Assembly (NCBI RefSeq): GCF_002814095.1
Contig: NZ_CP021913.1
Span: forward strand, 558,001 to 622,000
Direction of reading: 5' to 3'
DNA: 64,000 nt
From: Sagittula sp. P11
Lineage (GTDB): Bacteria > Pseudomonadota > Alphaproteobacteria > Rhodobacterales > Rhodobacteraceae
Shown: piece after piece, positions 55,866-64,000 of the stretch
Numbering within the stretch: position 1 is the first letter of the stretch
Layout: every line of letters starts with the position of its first letter
Program-made: the position numbers and the translations under genes
Notes under the pieces: generated by a model
What the model saw: only the letters and a program-made list of their open reading frames with translations
Told to the model about the DNA's origin: nothing
The model's database searches: none

Positions 55866-56495
55866 ATGGCTGGTGAGATTCCGGATCTTCAGGCCCAGGA
55901 ACGCACGGGGACGGGCAAGGGCGCCGCTCGCGCCGCACGCCGTGACGGCATGGTTCCTGGCATCGTGTTTGGTGGCGACAAAGAGCCCCTGCCGATCAAC
56001 ATCCCCTTCAACGTGCTGCTGAAGCGCCTCAAGCAGGGCCGCTTCAAGTCGACCCTCTTCAACCTGCAGGTCGAAGGCCACGAGGACGTCCGCGTCATCT
56101 GCCGCGACGTGCAGCGCGATATCGTGAAGGACCTTCCGACCCACGTCGACTTCATGCGCCTGCGCCGCACCTCGAAGGTGAACCTCTTCATTCCCGTCGA
56201 ATTCCTCAACGAAGAGACCGCCCCCGGCATTCGCAAGGGCGGCGTCCTGACCGTCGTGCGTCCGGAAGTCGAGCTGGTCGTGACCGCCGGCGAGATCCCG
56301 GAGAAGGTCGTGGTCGACCTCGGCGGCATGCAGATCGGCGACATCGTTCACATCAACGACGTCACCCTCCCCGAGGGCACGAAGGCCACCATCGACCGGA
56401 ACTTCGTCATCGCCAACATCTCGGCACCGTCGGGCCTCAAGGCCTCCGACGACGCGGATGAAGCGGCCGAAGAGACCGAAGAAGCCGAAGCCTGA
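55866..56495 (+). CDS. rplY: 50S ribosomal protein L25/CTC
   Basis: 209 residues: an L25 domain (about 1-95) that binds 5S rRNA plus the CTC/TL5 C-terminal domain and an acidic Glu-rich tail. N-terminus M-A-G-E-I-P-D is typical of the group. I take ATG 55866, six bases after GGAG; an ATG at 55854 is also in frame. Confidence 0.96.
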   Translation: MAGEIPDLQAQERTGTGKGAARAARRDGMVPGIVFGGDKEPLPINIPFNVLLKRLKQGRFKSTLFNLQVEGHEDVRVICRDVQRDIVKDLPTHVDFMRLRRTSKVNLFIPVEFLNEETAPGIRKGGVLTVVRPEVELVVTAGEIPEKVVVDLGGMQIGDIVHINDVTLPEGTKATIDRNFVIANISAPSGLKASDDADEAAEETEEAEA

Positions 56496-56540
56496 CACCG
56501 GCCCCGCGGCGACCCGTTTCGCCGCGAACCCGAACGCCAG

Positions 56541-56568
56541 AGCCCCCGCCCGCAAGCGGGGGCTTTTT
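56541..56568 (+). terminator. Rho-independent terminator after rplY
   Basis: AGCCCCCGC (56541-56549) pairs with GCGGGGGCT (56556-56564), then TTTT. Confidence 0.92.
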
Positions 56569-56573
56569 CGTGC

Positions 56574-56885
56574 CTATTCCAGCACCTGCACCGCCTCGAA
56601 GATCTCCAGCTCCGGCGGCCCGAGGTACATCCCCGTCGACGCCTTCGCCCCGCCGTGCGCCTTGCGGAAGGCCTCCGACTTCGTCCACGCCACGAAGCTC
56701 GCCTCGTCCTCCCACACCGTGTGCGAGGCATAGAGGACATGGTCCTCCCGCTCCGGCCCCTTCATCAGCGCGAAGCTCCGGAAACCCGGCACCTCCTTCA
56801 GATGGCTGTCGCGGCTGGTCCACATCTCCTCGAAGGCTGCGGCCTGCGCGGGCACGACCTTGAACCGGTTCATCGTCAGATACAT
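56574..56885 (-). CDS. Antibiotic biosynthesis monooxygenase (ABM) domain protein
   Basis: 103 residues, ferredoxin-like ABM fold: N-R-F-K-V near the start, F-x-x-x-W-x-S-R-D-S-H-L, V-P-G-F-R-S-F and W-x-D-E-A-S-F. Related proteins include heme-degrading HmoA-like and quinol monooxygenases. Convergent with rplY. AAGGGG site upstream. Confidence 0.88.
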   Translation of the reverse strand: MYLTMNRFKVVPAQAAAFEEMWTSRDSHLKEVPGFRSFALMKGPEREDHVLYASHTVWEDEASFVAWTKSEAFRKAHGGAKASTGMYLGPPELEIFEAVQVLE

Positions 56886-56956
56886 CGCTCAACCCCTTGG
56901 TAATTCAACGCTCATTGGTCTAGATAGGGTCAGCGAACCAGCCTGCGGAGGGGCAC

Positions 56957-57643
56957 GTGCAGATTTTCGTTGGCCTCGGCAACCCCGGGGCGAAATACGC
57001 CGCCAACCGGCACAACATCGGCTTCATGGCGATGGACCGGATCGCCGAGGACCATGGCTTCGGCCCGTGGAAGTCGAAATTCCAGGGCCAGATCGCCGAA
57101 GGGCGGCTGGGCGGCGACAAGGTGATCCTGCTGAAGCCCGAGACCTTCATGAACCTCTCCGGCCAGTCGGTGGGCGAGGCCATGCGGTTCTACAAGCTGG
57201 AGCCGGGCGACATCACGGTGTTCCACGATGAACTGGACCTCGCCCCTGGTAAATGCCGGGTCAAGATGGCGGGCGGTCATGCCGGGCACAACGGGCTGCG
57301 CTCGATTCACGGCCATATCGGCGAGGCCTACCGCCGCGTCCGGCTGGGCATCGGGCATCCGGGCCGCAAGGAACTGGTGGCGGCCTACGTGCTGCACGAT
57401 TTCCACAAGGCCGATCAGGAGTGGCTGGACGACCTGCTGCGCGGCATCTCGGACGGGGCGCCGCAACTGGCCGATGGCGACGCGGGCAAGTTTCAGAACG
57501 CCGTGGCGCTCAGGACAGCGCCGCCGCGGTCCTCCGGCAGTGCCGCCAAGAAGGATGAAGCGCCCGCCGCAAAGCCCGATCCCGACACGGAAAAACCCGA
57601 CGCGCGCAGCCCCCTGCAGCGGCTGGCCGACAAGTTCCGGTGA
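56957..57643 (+). CDS. pth: Peptidyl-tRNA hydrolase
   Basis: 228 residues. Active-site N9, H19, N66, D91/D94 region and N112 in G-G-H-A-G-H-N-G-L. It frees peptidyl-tRNA after aborted translation. Starts at GTG 56957 after GGAGGGG. The C-terminal 40 residues are a charged extension beyond the E. coli enzyme. Confidence 0.95.
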   Translation: MQIFVGLGNPGAKYAANRHNIGFMAMDRIAEDHGFGPWKSKFQGQIAEGRLGGDKVILLKPETFMNLSGQSVGEAMRFYKLEPGDITVFHDELDLAPGKCRVKMAGGHAGHNGLRSIHGHIGEAYRRVRLGIGHPGRKELVAAYVLHDFHKADQEWLDDLLRGISDGAPQLADGDAGKFQNAVALRTAPPRSSGSAAKKDEAPAAKPDPDTEKPDARSPLQRLADKFR

Positions 57644-58806
57644 TGCGCCGGCTCATCAGACGCACCGGGCAGATCCTGGCGGTGCTGCTGCTGATCCTCG
57701 CCGCCCTCGCGGCGTGGAAACACGAAGAGATCAAACGTCTGCGCGCGGTCACCACGCTCTTCGACGAGGACAGGATCGTCCATAATTTCAGCCACATGGA
57801 TGCGCTTTTCGAAAGCACCCCCATGCCGGTCCCTGCCCCGCCGGAGCCTCTGCCCCCCGGCCCTGCGCTGAGCATGCCCGCCGACTGGGACGACTGGCTG
57901 GCGCGCCGCGCCGTGACCGGCGTCGTGGTGCTGAAGGACGGCAAACGTGTACACGAGGACTACCGGCTGGGCACGCAGCAGTCGGACCAGCGCATTTCCT
58001 GGTCTGTGGCCAAATCCTATTTGTCCGGGCTTGTCGGCATCCTGCTGGCCGAGGGTCATGTGGACAGCCTGGACGACCTCGTGACGCGCTACGTGCCCGA
58101 ACTGGAGGGCAGCGCCTATGAGGGTGTGACGATCCGCAACGTGTTGCAGATGACCTCCGGCGTGACCTTCGACGAGGATTACCTCGATTTCTGGAGCGAC
58201 ATCAACAAGATGGGGCGCGTCCTTGCGCTTGGCGGCTCGATGGACGATTTTGCCGCCGGGTTGTCGGAGCGCGACGGCCCCGCAGGCGAGCTTTGGCACT
58301 ACGTGTCGATCGACACCCATGTGCTGGGCATGGTGGTGCGCGGCGCGACGGGGCGGTCTCTGCCCGACCTGATGGCGGAAAAGCTGCTGGTGCCGATGGG
58401 GACATATGGCACGCCCTATTACCTGACAGACGGTTACGGCGTGGCCTTCGCGTTGGGTGGCCTGAACGTCACCACGCGCGACTACGCCCGCATGGGCGAG
58501 ATGTTCCGCCTTGGCGGCGTCCTGCAGGGCCGTCAGATCGTGCCGCAGGACTGGGTCGAGGAGAGCACGGCCGCCTCTGCCCCGACCGAGGCAGGCAAGC
58601 TGCGCTACGGCTACCAGTGGTGGATCCCGGCGGACGCACGTAAAGGTGAATTCATTGCGCGTGGCGTTTACGGCCAATACGTCTATGTCGACCGTCAGAG
58701 CCAGACCGTCGTGGCCATCAACGCCGCCGACAGGAATTTTCGCGACGCCGATGCCTTCGACGACGCGCTGGCCATGTTCCGGCAAATCGCGGGAGGGACG
58801 AGATGA
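57643..58806 (+). CDS. Membrane-anchored serine hydrolase (class C beta-lactamase family)
   Basis: 387 residues. N-terminal membrane anchor (about 9-25), Pro-rich linker (about 60-75), then a beta-lactamase domain with S121-V-A-K124 and a Tyr in W-H-Y-V-S near 225. These penicillin-binding-like esterases act on peptides or esters; lactamase activity need not follow. It starts at the pth stop (TGATG), so it is coupled. Confidence 0.88.
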   Translation: MRRLIRRTGQILAVLLLILAALAAWKHEEIKRLRAVTTLFDEDRIVHNFSHMDALFESTPMPVPAPPEPLPPGPALSMPADWDDWLARRAVTGVVVLKDGKRVHEDYRLGTQQSDQRISWSVAKSYLSGLVGILLAEGHVDSLDDLVTRYVPELEGSAYEGVTIRNVLQMTSGVTFDEDYLDFWSDINKMGRVLALGGSMDDFAAGLSERDGPAGELWHYVSIDTHVLGMVVRGATGRSLPDLMAEKLLVPMGTYGTPYYLTDGYGVAFALGGLNVTTRDYARMGEMFRLGGVLQGRQIVPQDWVEESTAASAPTEAGKLRYGYQWWIPADARKGEFIARGVYGQYVYVDRQSQTVVAINAADRNFRDADAFDDALAMFRQIAGGTR

Positions 58807-59192
58807 TTCAGAAAGACAAGGAAATCAACGTACTGGGGGAGCCTCTGGCGGCCTGCTCCAACGAACCGCTGACCGGCTTCTTTCGTGACGGGCACTGCAA
58901 CACCTGCGCGGAGGACCGCGGCAGCCACACCGTCTGCGCCGTGATGACGGCGGAATTCCTCGCCTATTCGAAATACGTGGGCAACGACCTGTCTACCCCG
59001 CGCCCCGAATTCCGCTTTGCGGGCCTGAAGCCCGGCGACGCCTGGTGCCTCTGCGCGGGGCGGTTCTTGCAAGCCCATGACGAGGGTTGCGCGCCGAAGG
59101 TCAACCTGGCCGCCACGCACGCCCGCGCGCTGGACATCGTGCCGCTGGACGTGCTGGAAGCGCACCGCACCGATGGTCCGGAAAAGGGTTGA
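58803..59192 (+). CDS. DUF2237 protein
   Basis: 129 residues, DUF2237 pattern: N-V-L-G-x-P-L-x-x-C near 9-18, G-F-x-R-D-G-x-C near 25-32, and D-x-W-C-L-C near 79-84. Conserved cysteines suggest metal or redox. ATGA overlap with the serine hydrolase. Confidence 0.9.
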   Translation: MIQKDKEINVLGEPLAACSNEPLTGFFRDGHCNTCAEDRGSHTVCAVMTAEFLAYSKYVGNDLSTPRPEFRFAGLKPGDAWCLCAGRFLQAHDEGCAPKVNLAATHARALDIVPLDVLEAHRTDGPEKG

Positions 59193-59209
59193 GGATAACC
59201 TCTCAACCC
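59186..59209 (+). terminator. Hairpin at the end of the pth operon
   Basis: GGGTTGAG (59186-59193) pairs with CTCAACCC (59202-59209), overlapping the DUF2237 stop. No U-run. Confidence 0.45.
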
Positions 59210-59351
59210 CTTGGCATTGCTGTGGGAAGCGTTGGTTTTGACGGGTGTGCCGTGGCGATGACCTGAAGATCTTGCTTTTTTGCGATGTTATAGGGGCCGG
59301 TGAAGTCATTCCCTAGGGCCGTCCTGTCGTATACACGATCAATCCCCAAGG

Positions 59352-59360
59352 TTATCCACA
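59352..59360 (+). other. Perfect DnaA-box sequence
   Basis: TTATCCACA, an exact match to the DnaA box consensus, eight bases before the 3' end of the LuxR gene. A lone box; no second copy was noticed nearby. Confidence 0.35.
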
Positions 59361-59368
59361 GGGAATGG

Positions 59369-59896
59369 TCAGGCGGCTTTCGGTGTCTGTTCCACGAAAA
59401 GCTCCTCGATGAACAGGCTGAGGAGCTGCGCCCTGCCCGACACGGAGGCCTTGCGGTAGATCGCATTGGTCTGCGCCTTTACGGTGCCCTCGGACGTCTG
59501 GCGCATCGCGGCGATTTCCCCGGTCGACAGCCCCTTGATCAGGAACATCGCCACGTCACGCTCTGCCGGGGAGAGCGACCATTCGGTGAAGCGTTCCTCG
59601 ATCACTTCCATGAGCGCGCCCGAGGCCAGCCTGAGCCGCGATTCCGCGTCGGCCTGGCGCAGCATCGCGCTGCGCAGGAGCACACCGCTGGCGATCACCC
59701 CGAGCAGCAGGCCGAGAATGGCGCCGATCTCGATCAGCTCCATCAGCGCCCAGGAGACGGGGTTGTACTGCAGGCCGAGGAGCGAGGCGAGCACGTCCCA
59801 CAGCAGAAAGCTGCCGCAAACGAGTTGCAGCAGCAGGAGCAGAGCGAAGACGGGCCAGACCTTCACGAGGCGCGGAATGCGTGTATGAGCATTCAC
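59369..59896 (-). CDS. Membrane-anchored LuxR-type regulator
   Basis: 175 residues: two membrane helices (about 14-36 and 52-74), then a LuxR HTH at about 105-165 (L-S-P-A-E-R-D-V-A, T-S-E-G-T-V-K-A-Q-T-N-A-I-Y-R-K). A DNA-binding domain tethered to the membrane is unusual for LuxR proteins. The gene overlaps the stop of the PepSY gene upstream (ATGA), so the two probably form a sensing pair. Confidence 0.88.
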   Translation of the reverse strand: MNAHTRIPRLVKVWPVFALLLLLQLVCGSFLLWDVLASLLGLQYNPVSWALMELIEIGAILGLLLGVIASGVLLRSAMLRQADAESRLRLASGALMEVIEERFTEWSLSPAERDVAMFLIKGLSTGEIAAMRQTSEGTVKAQTNAIYRKASVSGRAQLLSLFIEELFVEQTPKAA

Positions 59897-60432
59897 GCAG
59901 TTTGGCGCTTGCTCGTCGAATGGTCGAGAGAAGACTGATCGTCTTTGCCGCCGCCGTTGGATTTGCCGGACGAATTCCCCTTGTCGGACTTGTCCTTGCC
60001 GTTTCCGGACCCGCCAGACGAATTGCCGCCGGAAGAATTCCCGCCGGAGTTGTTGTTGCCGGAAGAGTTGGAGGATTTGCCGGAGCTGTTGCCCGATCCG
60101 CCGCTGGCGGAGGACGAGCTGCCGGCACCCGATGCATTGTTGGCGGCCTGCGGCGTGGTGGTGCGGGACTTCGGCGCGGCGCTGTCTTCGCGGCCGCTGT
60201 GGTAGTCGCGCAGGATCGCCCCGGTGGAGGGGTTCAGCACGATTTCCCGGTCGCCGGACTTGCCGGTGGCGGTCACCCTGATCCGCCCGAGCAGCGTGCG
60301 CTGGACGCGGATTTCCCCGTAGTTCTCGGCGCGCAGGCGCTCGACGATCTGATCGACCGCCGACTGGGCCAGTGCCGCCGTGCCGGACAGGAGCATGGCG
60401 GCGATGAGCGGGGCGAGGACGAGGCGTTTCAC
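59893..60432 (-). CDS. Exported PepSY-like protein with Ser/Gly/Asn-rich tail
   Basis: 179 residues from GTG 60432 (GGAG seven bases upstream). Signal peptide about 1-22, a PepSY-like segment about 25-78 (I-V-L-N-P-S-T-G-A-I-L-R-D near its end), then a low-complexity tail of Ser, Gly, Asn and Lys from about 95 to the end. The globular part resembles inhibitor-like PepSY domains. Translationally coupled to the membrane LuxR gene. Confidence 0.8.
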   Translation of the reverse strand: MKRLVLAPLIAAMLLSGTAALAQSAVDQIVERLRAENYGEIRVQRTLLGRIRVTATGKSGDREIVLNPSTGAILRDYHSGREDSAAPKSRTTTPQAANNASGAGSSSSASGGSGNSSGKSSNSSGNNNSGGNSSGGNSSGGSGNGKDKSDKGNSSGKSNGGGKDDQSSLDHSTSKRQTA

Positions 60433-60665
60433 GAACGGTCTCCAGAAATTGCAGTCCGTGTCGGTACGGACGGACATGTCTGCGCCGACATCGCGGATGT
60501 TCTGAAAGTCGACACGGCGGGGCGCCGCAAACACTGCCATCTTACCGAGCTTGCCGCACGCGGAGCAGGTGTTGGGGACATTACTTCGCGTCACGATAAG
60601 ACAACATGCGCCCCGCCGTATCTGCATCCGACATGGTACAGCGCTGGCGGAATGACAATAAACTC

Positions 60666-60708
60666 CCGGAAAAGCGGCATAAACCTGAGTTTAGCACCGC
60701 TTTTCCGG
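60666..60708 (-). terminator. Large terminator hairpin of trpB
   Basis: CCGGAAAAGCGG (60666-60677) pairs perfectly with CCGCTTTTCCGG (60697-60708), with an inner TAAAC/GTTTA stem (60680-60684, 60689-60693). It is 17 bases beyond the trpB stop. The hairpin contains an internal T-run, and could also act as a cruciform. Confidence 0.75.
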
Positions 60709-60724
60709 AAGGCTTCGCAAAGTG

Positions 60725-61945
60725 TTATCCCATATCAACGCCAAGATGCTTGGCGACGGTGAAGATGTCCTTGTCGCCGCGGCCACAGAGGTTCATGCAG
60801 ATGATGTGATCCTTAGGAAGCTCCGGCGCGATCTTCATCACATGGGCCAAGGCGTGGGACGGTTCGAGCGCGGGGATGATTCCCTCCGTCTCGCAGCACA
60901 GCTGGAACGCCTCCAGCGCCTCCTTGTCGGTGATCGCGACGTATTGCGCGCGGCCGATCTCGTGCAGCCAGGCGTGTTCCGGCCCGATGCCCGGGTAATC
61001 GAGACCCGCGGAGATCGAGAACCCTTCGAGGATCTGCCCGTCGTCGTCCTGAAGCAGGTAGGTGCGGTTGCCGTGCAGAACGCCCGGACGTCCGCCCGTC
61101 AGGGAGGCGCAGTGCTCCATCTTGTCGTTCACGCCCTTGCCGCCGGCCTCGACCCCGATGATCGAGACCTCCTTGTCGTCGAGGAACGGGTAGAACAGCC
61201 CCATGGCGTTGGAGCCGCCGCCGATGGCGGCGATGATGGTGTCGGGCAGACGGCCCTCGGCCTCCATCATCTGTTCCTTGGCTTCCTTGCCGATGATCGC
61301 CTGGAAGTCGCGGACCATCGCCGGATACGGGTGCGGGCCGGCCACGGTGCCGATGCAGTAGAAGGTGTCGCGCACGTTGGTCACCCAGTCGCGCAGCGCG
61401 TCGTTCATCGCGTCCTTCAGCGTGCCGCGGCCGGAGGTCACGGGAATCACCTCGGCGCCCAGCAGCTTCATCCGGAAGACGTTGGGCTGCTGGCGTTCGA
61501 CGTCATGCGCGCCCATGTAGACCACGCATTTCAGGCCGAACTTGGCGCAGACGGTGGCGGTGGCCACGCCGTGCTGCCCTGCCCCGGTTTCCGCGATGAT
61601 CCGGGTCTTGCCCATGCGTCGGGCGAGGATGATCTGGCCCAGCACGTTGTTGATCTTGTGCGCGCCGGTGTGGTTCAGCTCGTCGCGCTTCATGTAGACC
61701 TTGGCGCCACCCAGACGCTCGGTCATCCGTTCCGCGAAGTAGAGAGGCGACGGACGGCCGACGTAATGCTTCCAGAGGAAGTCCATCTCGGACCAGAAGC
61801 TGTCGTCGGTCTTGGCCTTCTCGTACTCTTCCTCAAGCGAGAGGATGAGCGGCATAAGCGTTTCCGACACGAAGCGCCCGCCGAAGATGCCGAAGCGGCC
61901 CTTCTCGTCCGGGCCGGTCATGAAACTGTTAACGAGATCGTCCAT
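60725..61945 (-). CDS. trpB: Tryptophan synthase beta chain
   Basis: 406 residues. PLP Lys97 in H-T-G-A-H-K-I-N-N and E-T-G-A-G-Q-H-G. It condenses indole and serine to tryptophan. ATG 61945 follows GAGGAGAGG. trpA is about 12 kb away on the other strand, trpF is not seen. Confidence 0.97.
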   Translation of the reverse strand: MDDLVNSFMTGPDEKGRFGIFGGRFVSETLMPLILSLEEEYEKAKTDDSFWSEMDFLWKHYVGRPSPLYFAERMTERLGGAKVYMKRDELNHTGAHKINNVLGQIILARRMGKTRIIAETGAGQHGVATATVCAKFGLKCVVYMGAHDVERQQPNVFRMKLLGAEVIPVTSGRGTLKDAMNDALRDWVTNVRDTFYCIGTVAGPHPYPAMVRDFQAIIGKEAKEQMMEAEGRLPDTIIAAIGGGSNAMGLFYPFLDDKEVSIIGVEAGGKGVNDKMEHCASLTGGRPGVLHGNRTYLLQDDDGQILEGFSISAGLDYPGIGPEHAWLHEIGRAQYVAITDKEALEAFQLCCETEGIIPALEPSHALAHVMKIAPELPKDHIICMNLCGRGDKDIFTVAKHLGVDMG

Positions 61946-62009
61946 AACGCCTCTCCTCATGTGTGTGCATGGGCTGAATAGGGCATTTGGACGGCCTTGG
62001 CGAGAGCGG

Positions 62010-63335
62010 TCAGGCGCGCGCGGCGGCCCTTTCCAGCGCCGGATAGCGCAGTCCGAGGGTCAGCCCGCGAGCGGCAAAGGCCACGAGCAGCGACAGCCAC
62101 AGCCCGTGATTCTCCATCGGCCCGATCAGGAGGAAGACGCTGGCGAAGTAGCATGCCGCCGAGATCACCATCATGTTGCGCATGTCGCCGGTGCGGGTGG
62201 CACCGATGAAGATCCCGTCGAGCATCCATGACGCCAGACCGACCAGCGGCGCGGCGACCATCCACGGCAGGTAGGAACGCGCGGCCTCGCGCACCGCGGA
62301 GTCGGCGGCCATGGCGTCGATGATGAACCCGCCGAGCAGCGCGAAGCCCAGTGCGAAGATGACATTGCAGATCAGCCCCCAGAGGCTGGTCATCAGCGCG
62401 GCGCGGCGGACGCGGTCGATGGCCCGGGCACCCACCGCCTGCCCCACCAGCGCCTCCGCCGCGAAGGCGAAGCCGTCGAGCGCATAGGCCATGATGTGCA
62501 GGAACTGCAGCAGCACCTGGTTTGCGGCAAGCGTCACGTCGCCGAACCGCCCGCCCAGCAGCAGGAAGGAGACGAAGATCGATTCCAGCATCAGCGAGCG
62601 GATCAGGATGTCGGTGTTGACCACCGCCATGCGCTTCAGCTTCACGCGGTCGAAGACGCGGTCCCAGTCGCGCCATGACGGCACGCGGAAGGCGGCACGG
62701 CAGAGGAAAAGTCCCATTGCGAGACCGGACCATTCGGCGATGAAGGTCGCGGTGGCCACGCCGGTGACGCCCCAGCCCAGCGACAGCACGAACCACAGAT
62801 CGAGGGCGACGTTGATGCCGTTCATCCAGAGCTGCAGCAGGAAGACGTCGCGGGTCCGCTCCTGCGCGATCAACCAGCCGTTGATACCGTAAATGGCGAT
62901 GGCGGCGGGCGCGGACCAGATGCGGATGCTCATGTAGTCGCGGGCGAGCGCCTCGACCTCGGCGCTGGCGGGCGAGACGGCGAAGGCCACGCGGTAGACC
63001 AACGCCTGCAGCACGATCAGCGCGAGCCCCCCGGCGAGGCCGATCATCAGGGCGCGGGTCAGGAGGGCGGCGACCTCGGCGCGGTTGCCCTCTCCGGCGG
63101 CCTGCGCGGTCAGCCCGGCGGTGCCCATCCGGAGGAAGCCGAAGAGCCAGTAGATGGCGGTCAGGACGACGCTGCCGACACCCACGGCGGCGATCGGTTC
63201 GGGCGACGGGATCTGCCCGACGACGCCGGTGTCGACCGCGCCCAGCAGCGGCACGGTGACGTTGGCCAGAAGGATCGGCAGGGCAATCTTCAGGACCCGC
63301 CCATTGGTGATCGGTGCAAAAGCGGGTGAGGTCAT
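62010..63335 (-). CDS. MATE-family efflux protein (DinF-like)
   Basis: 441 residues, 12 membrane helices. Differs from the MATE gene at 44396, with the I-A-L-P-I-L-L-A-N start and D-x-x-x-V-G pattern of DinF-like members. AAGGAA precedes ATG 63335. It is upstream of trpB in the same orientation, spaced by 64 bases. Confidence 0.9.
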   Translation of the reverse strand: MTSPAFAPITNGRVLKIALPILLANVTVPLLGAVDTGVVGQIPSPEPIAAVGVGSVVLTAIYWLFGFLRMGTAGLTAQAAGEGNRAEVAALLTRALMIGLAGGLALIVLQALVYRVAFAVSPASAEVEALARDYMSIRIWSAPAAIAIYGINGWLIAQERTRDVFLLQLWMNGINVALDLWFVLSLGWGVTGVATATFIAEWSGLAMGLFLCRAAFRVPSWRDWDRVFDRVKLKRMAVVNTDILIRSLMLESIFVSFLLLGGRFGDVTLAANQVLLQFLHIMAYALDGFAFAAEALVGQAVGARAIDRVRRAALMTSLWGLICNVIFALGFALLGGFIIDAMAADSAVREAARSYLPWMVAAPLVGLASWMLDGIFIGATRTGDMRNMMVISAACYFASVFLLIGPMENHGLWLSLLVAFAARGLTLGLRYPALERAAARA

Positions 63336-63423
63336 GCCGTTTTCCTTCGGGACTTGCACCGCTGTTTGAAACGATGCCGCCGGGAGGTCAAGGCGGTGGG
63401 GGGCGCGTGCCGGGGCGCGCGGG

Positions 63424-63936
63424 TCAGCCCTGCTGGCCGCGCGGCATCAGGAAATGCGCGGTGGCCTGCGCGAAGGGCCGGTCGCGGTTGTCCTGCCATG
63501 CCTCGGCCTGGACAGAGGCGTAGCGCCGGCCGGAGCGGGTGACGCGGGCGCGGCCGTAGGCGTCGCGCGGCAGGCCCGAGCGCAGGTAATCGACGGTGAA
63601 GTCGATGGTCTTGGGCAGGCGCGGCAACTGACCCGAGGCCATGGCGTCGAGGTCCAGCGCGCCGGATTCGAGGTCGCCCCAGAGCCAGGTCCAGTTGAGC
63701 GTGACCATGGCGGTGACTTCGAGGAAGGCCGCCGTCACGCCGCCGTGGATCGCCTGCAGGAAGGGGTTGCCGATCAGGTCCTCGCGGAAGGGCAGCACGG
63801 CGGTCAGCTCGTCGCCGCGGCGGTCGAATGTGACGCCGAGGTAGGCGATGTAGGGCACGCCGGAGACCAGCGCCGAAAGGGCCGCGTCGCGGCGCTGCTT
63901 GACCACCTGGACGGGTTCGGGGGCGGCACGGTTCAT
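63424..63936 (-). CDS. PaaI-type hotdog thioesterase
   Basis: 170 residues with the hotdog helix motif I-H-G-G-V-T-A-A-F-L-E and N-P-F-L-Q-A. Hydrolyses acyl-CoA; specific substrate unknown. The start overlaps the next upstream gene by four bases. Confidence 0.88.
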   Translation of the reverse strand: MNRAAPEPVQVVKQRRDAALSALVSGVPYIAYLGVTFDRRGDELTAVLPFREDLIGNPFLQAIHGGVTAAFLEVTAMVTLNWTWLWGDLESGALDLDAMASGQLPRLPKTIDFTVDYLRSGLPRDAYGRARVTRSGRRYASVQAEAWQDNRDRPFAQATAHFLMPRGQQG

Positions 63937-64000
63937 GTCATGTCTCCGCGGTCTTTGGTGTTGGGCGCCTGTTCGACGGTGAAGGTCCCCGTGGCGGCGG
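63933..64000 (-). CDS. C-terminal end of an upstream gene (cut by window edge)
   Basis: 22 codons ending at TGA 63933, which overlaps the thioesterase start (ATGA). The visible end A-A-T-G-T-F-T-V-E-Q resembles hotdog thioesterase tails, so this may be a second thioesterase, but too little is present. Confidence 0.45.
   Translation of the reverse strand, partial: AATGTFTVEQAPNTKDRGDMT

Noticed and set aside
57643-58806. Annotation as a true beta-lactamase resistance gene
   Set aside because: Although S-V-A-K is present, the membrane anchor, Pro-rich linker and placement after pth fit a penicillin-binding-like esterase; the family covers many activities.

Overview
The window is GC-rich (low-GC only in one island near 53.8-55.6 kb), densely packed DNA from an alphaproteobacterium, most likely a Rhodobacteraceae member of the Roseobacter group. 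The grounds are the gene families present (N-ATPase, TRAP/Tct-type uptake, H-NOX with a hybrid kinase, DUF2237, DUF2461, RTX proteins), the many 4-base stop/start overlaps, and a hairpin plus conserved tail at 48.41-48.46 kb of a kind I recall from Rhodobacteraceae genomes. I see no rRNA, tRNA, CRISPR array, transposase or integrase.

Layout. 0-4.8 kb (minus): a MoxR AAA ATPase, DUF58, small membrane protein, two VWA proteins, TPR protein and BatD (cut by the window edge), all joined by 4-base overlaps. 4.96-6.9 kb: a NarL-type sensor kinase and response regulator pair. 7.2-8.3 kb: an exported protein with an Asn/Gly/Lys-rich tract. 8.45-13.7 kb: tctC-tctB-tctA plus a 2-hydroxyacid dehydrogenase, with a divergent LysR regulator. 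13.75-22.1 kb: an RpiR regulator divergent from an eight-gene run of ABC importer, diaminopropionate ammonia-lyase-like enzyme, M20 carbamoylase/hydantoinase and D-carbamoylase-like nitrilase. 22.3-24.2 kb: a small membrane protein and an amidase. 24.2-30.7 kb (minus): a complete N-type ATPase operon in the order atpDCQRBEFAG. 31.0-34.1 kb: an RHH protein, a glyoxalase I-like protein, a Tat-exported small subunit and a GMC oxidoreductase. 34.2-37.3 kb: a TPP riboswitch followed by thiM-thiE-thiD-tenA (thiamine salvage). 37.6-42.1 kb: a 1505-residue RTX protein.

42.2-53.5 kb is mostly housekeeping: ychF, a PhnB-like protein, DUF805, a MATE pump, DUF2461, an epimerase, trpA, an H-NOX/hybrid-kinase pair, a lactate dehydrogenase family enzyme, an acidic protein, and cspA with a small partner. 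53.8-55.6 kb is the clear outlier: one AT-rich gene with an ABC-type ATPase half and a TOPRIM/DUF4435-like half, set between cspA and rplY and bracketed by an 11-base direct repeat. It is the best candidate here for a mobile defence gene (OLD-like or a fused PARIS-like protein). 55.9-64 kb: rplY, an ABM monooxygenase, pth with a serine hydrolase and DUF2237, a PepSY protein coupled to a membrane-anchored LuxR regulator, trpB, a second MATE protein and thioesterases.

Several neighbourhoods read as working units: import plus catabolism at 14.9-22.1 kb (uptake of an amino-acid-like compound, removal of a carbamoyl group, ammonia elimination), hydroxyacid or carboxylate uptake plus oxidation/reduction at 8.5-12.5 kb, riboswitch-controlled vitamin B1 salvage, NO sensing by H-NOX to a kinase, and cation pumping by the N-ATPase. 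Functions are assigned by reading motifs and gene order; no database search was run.
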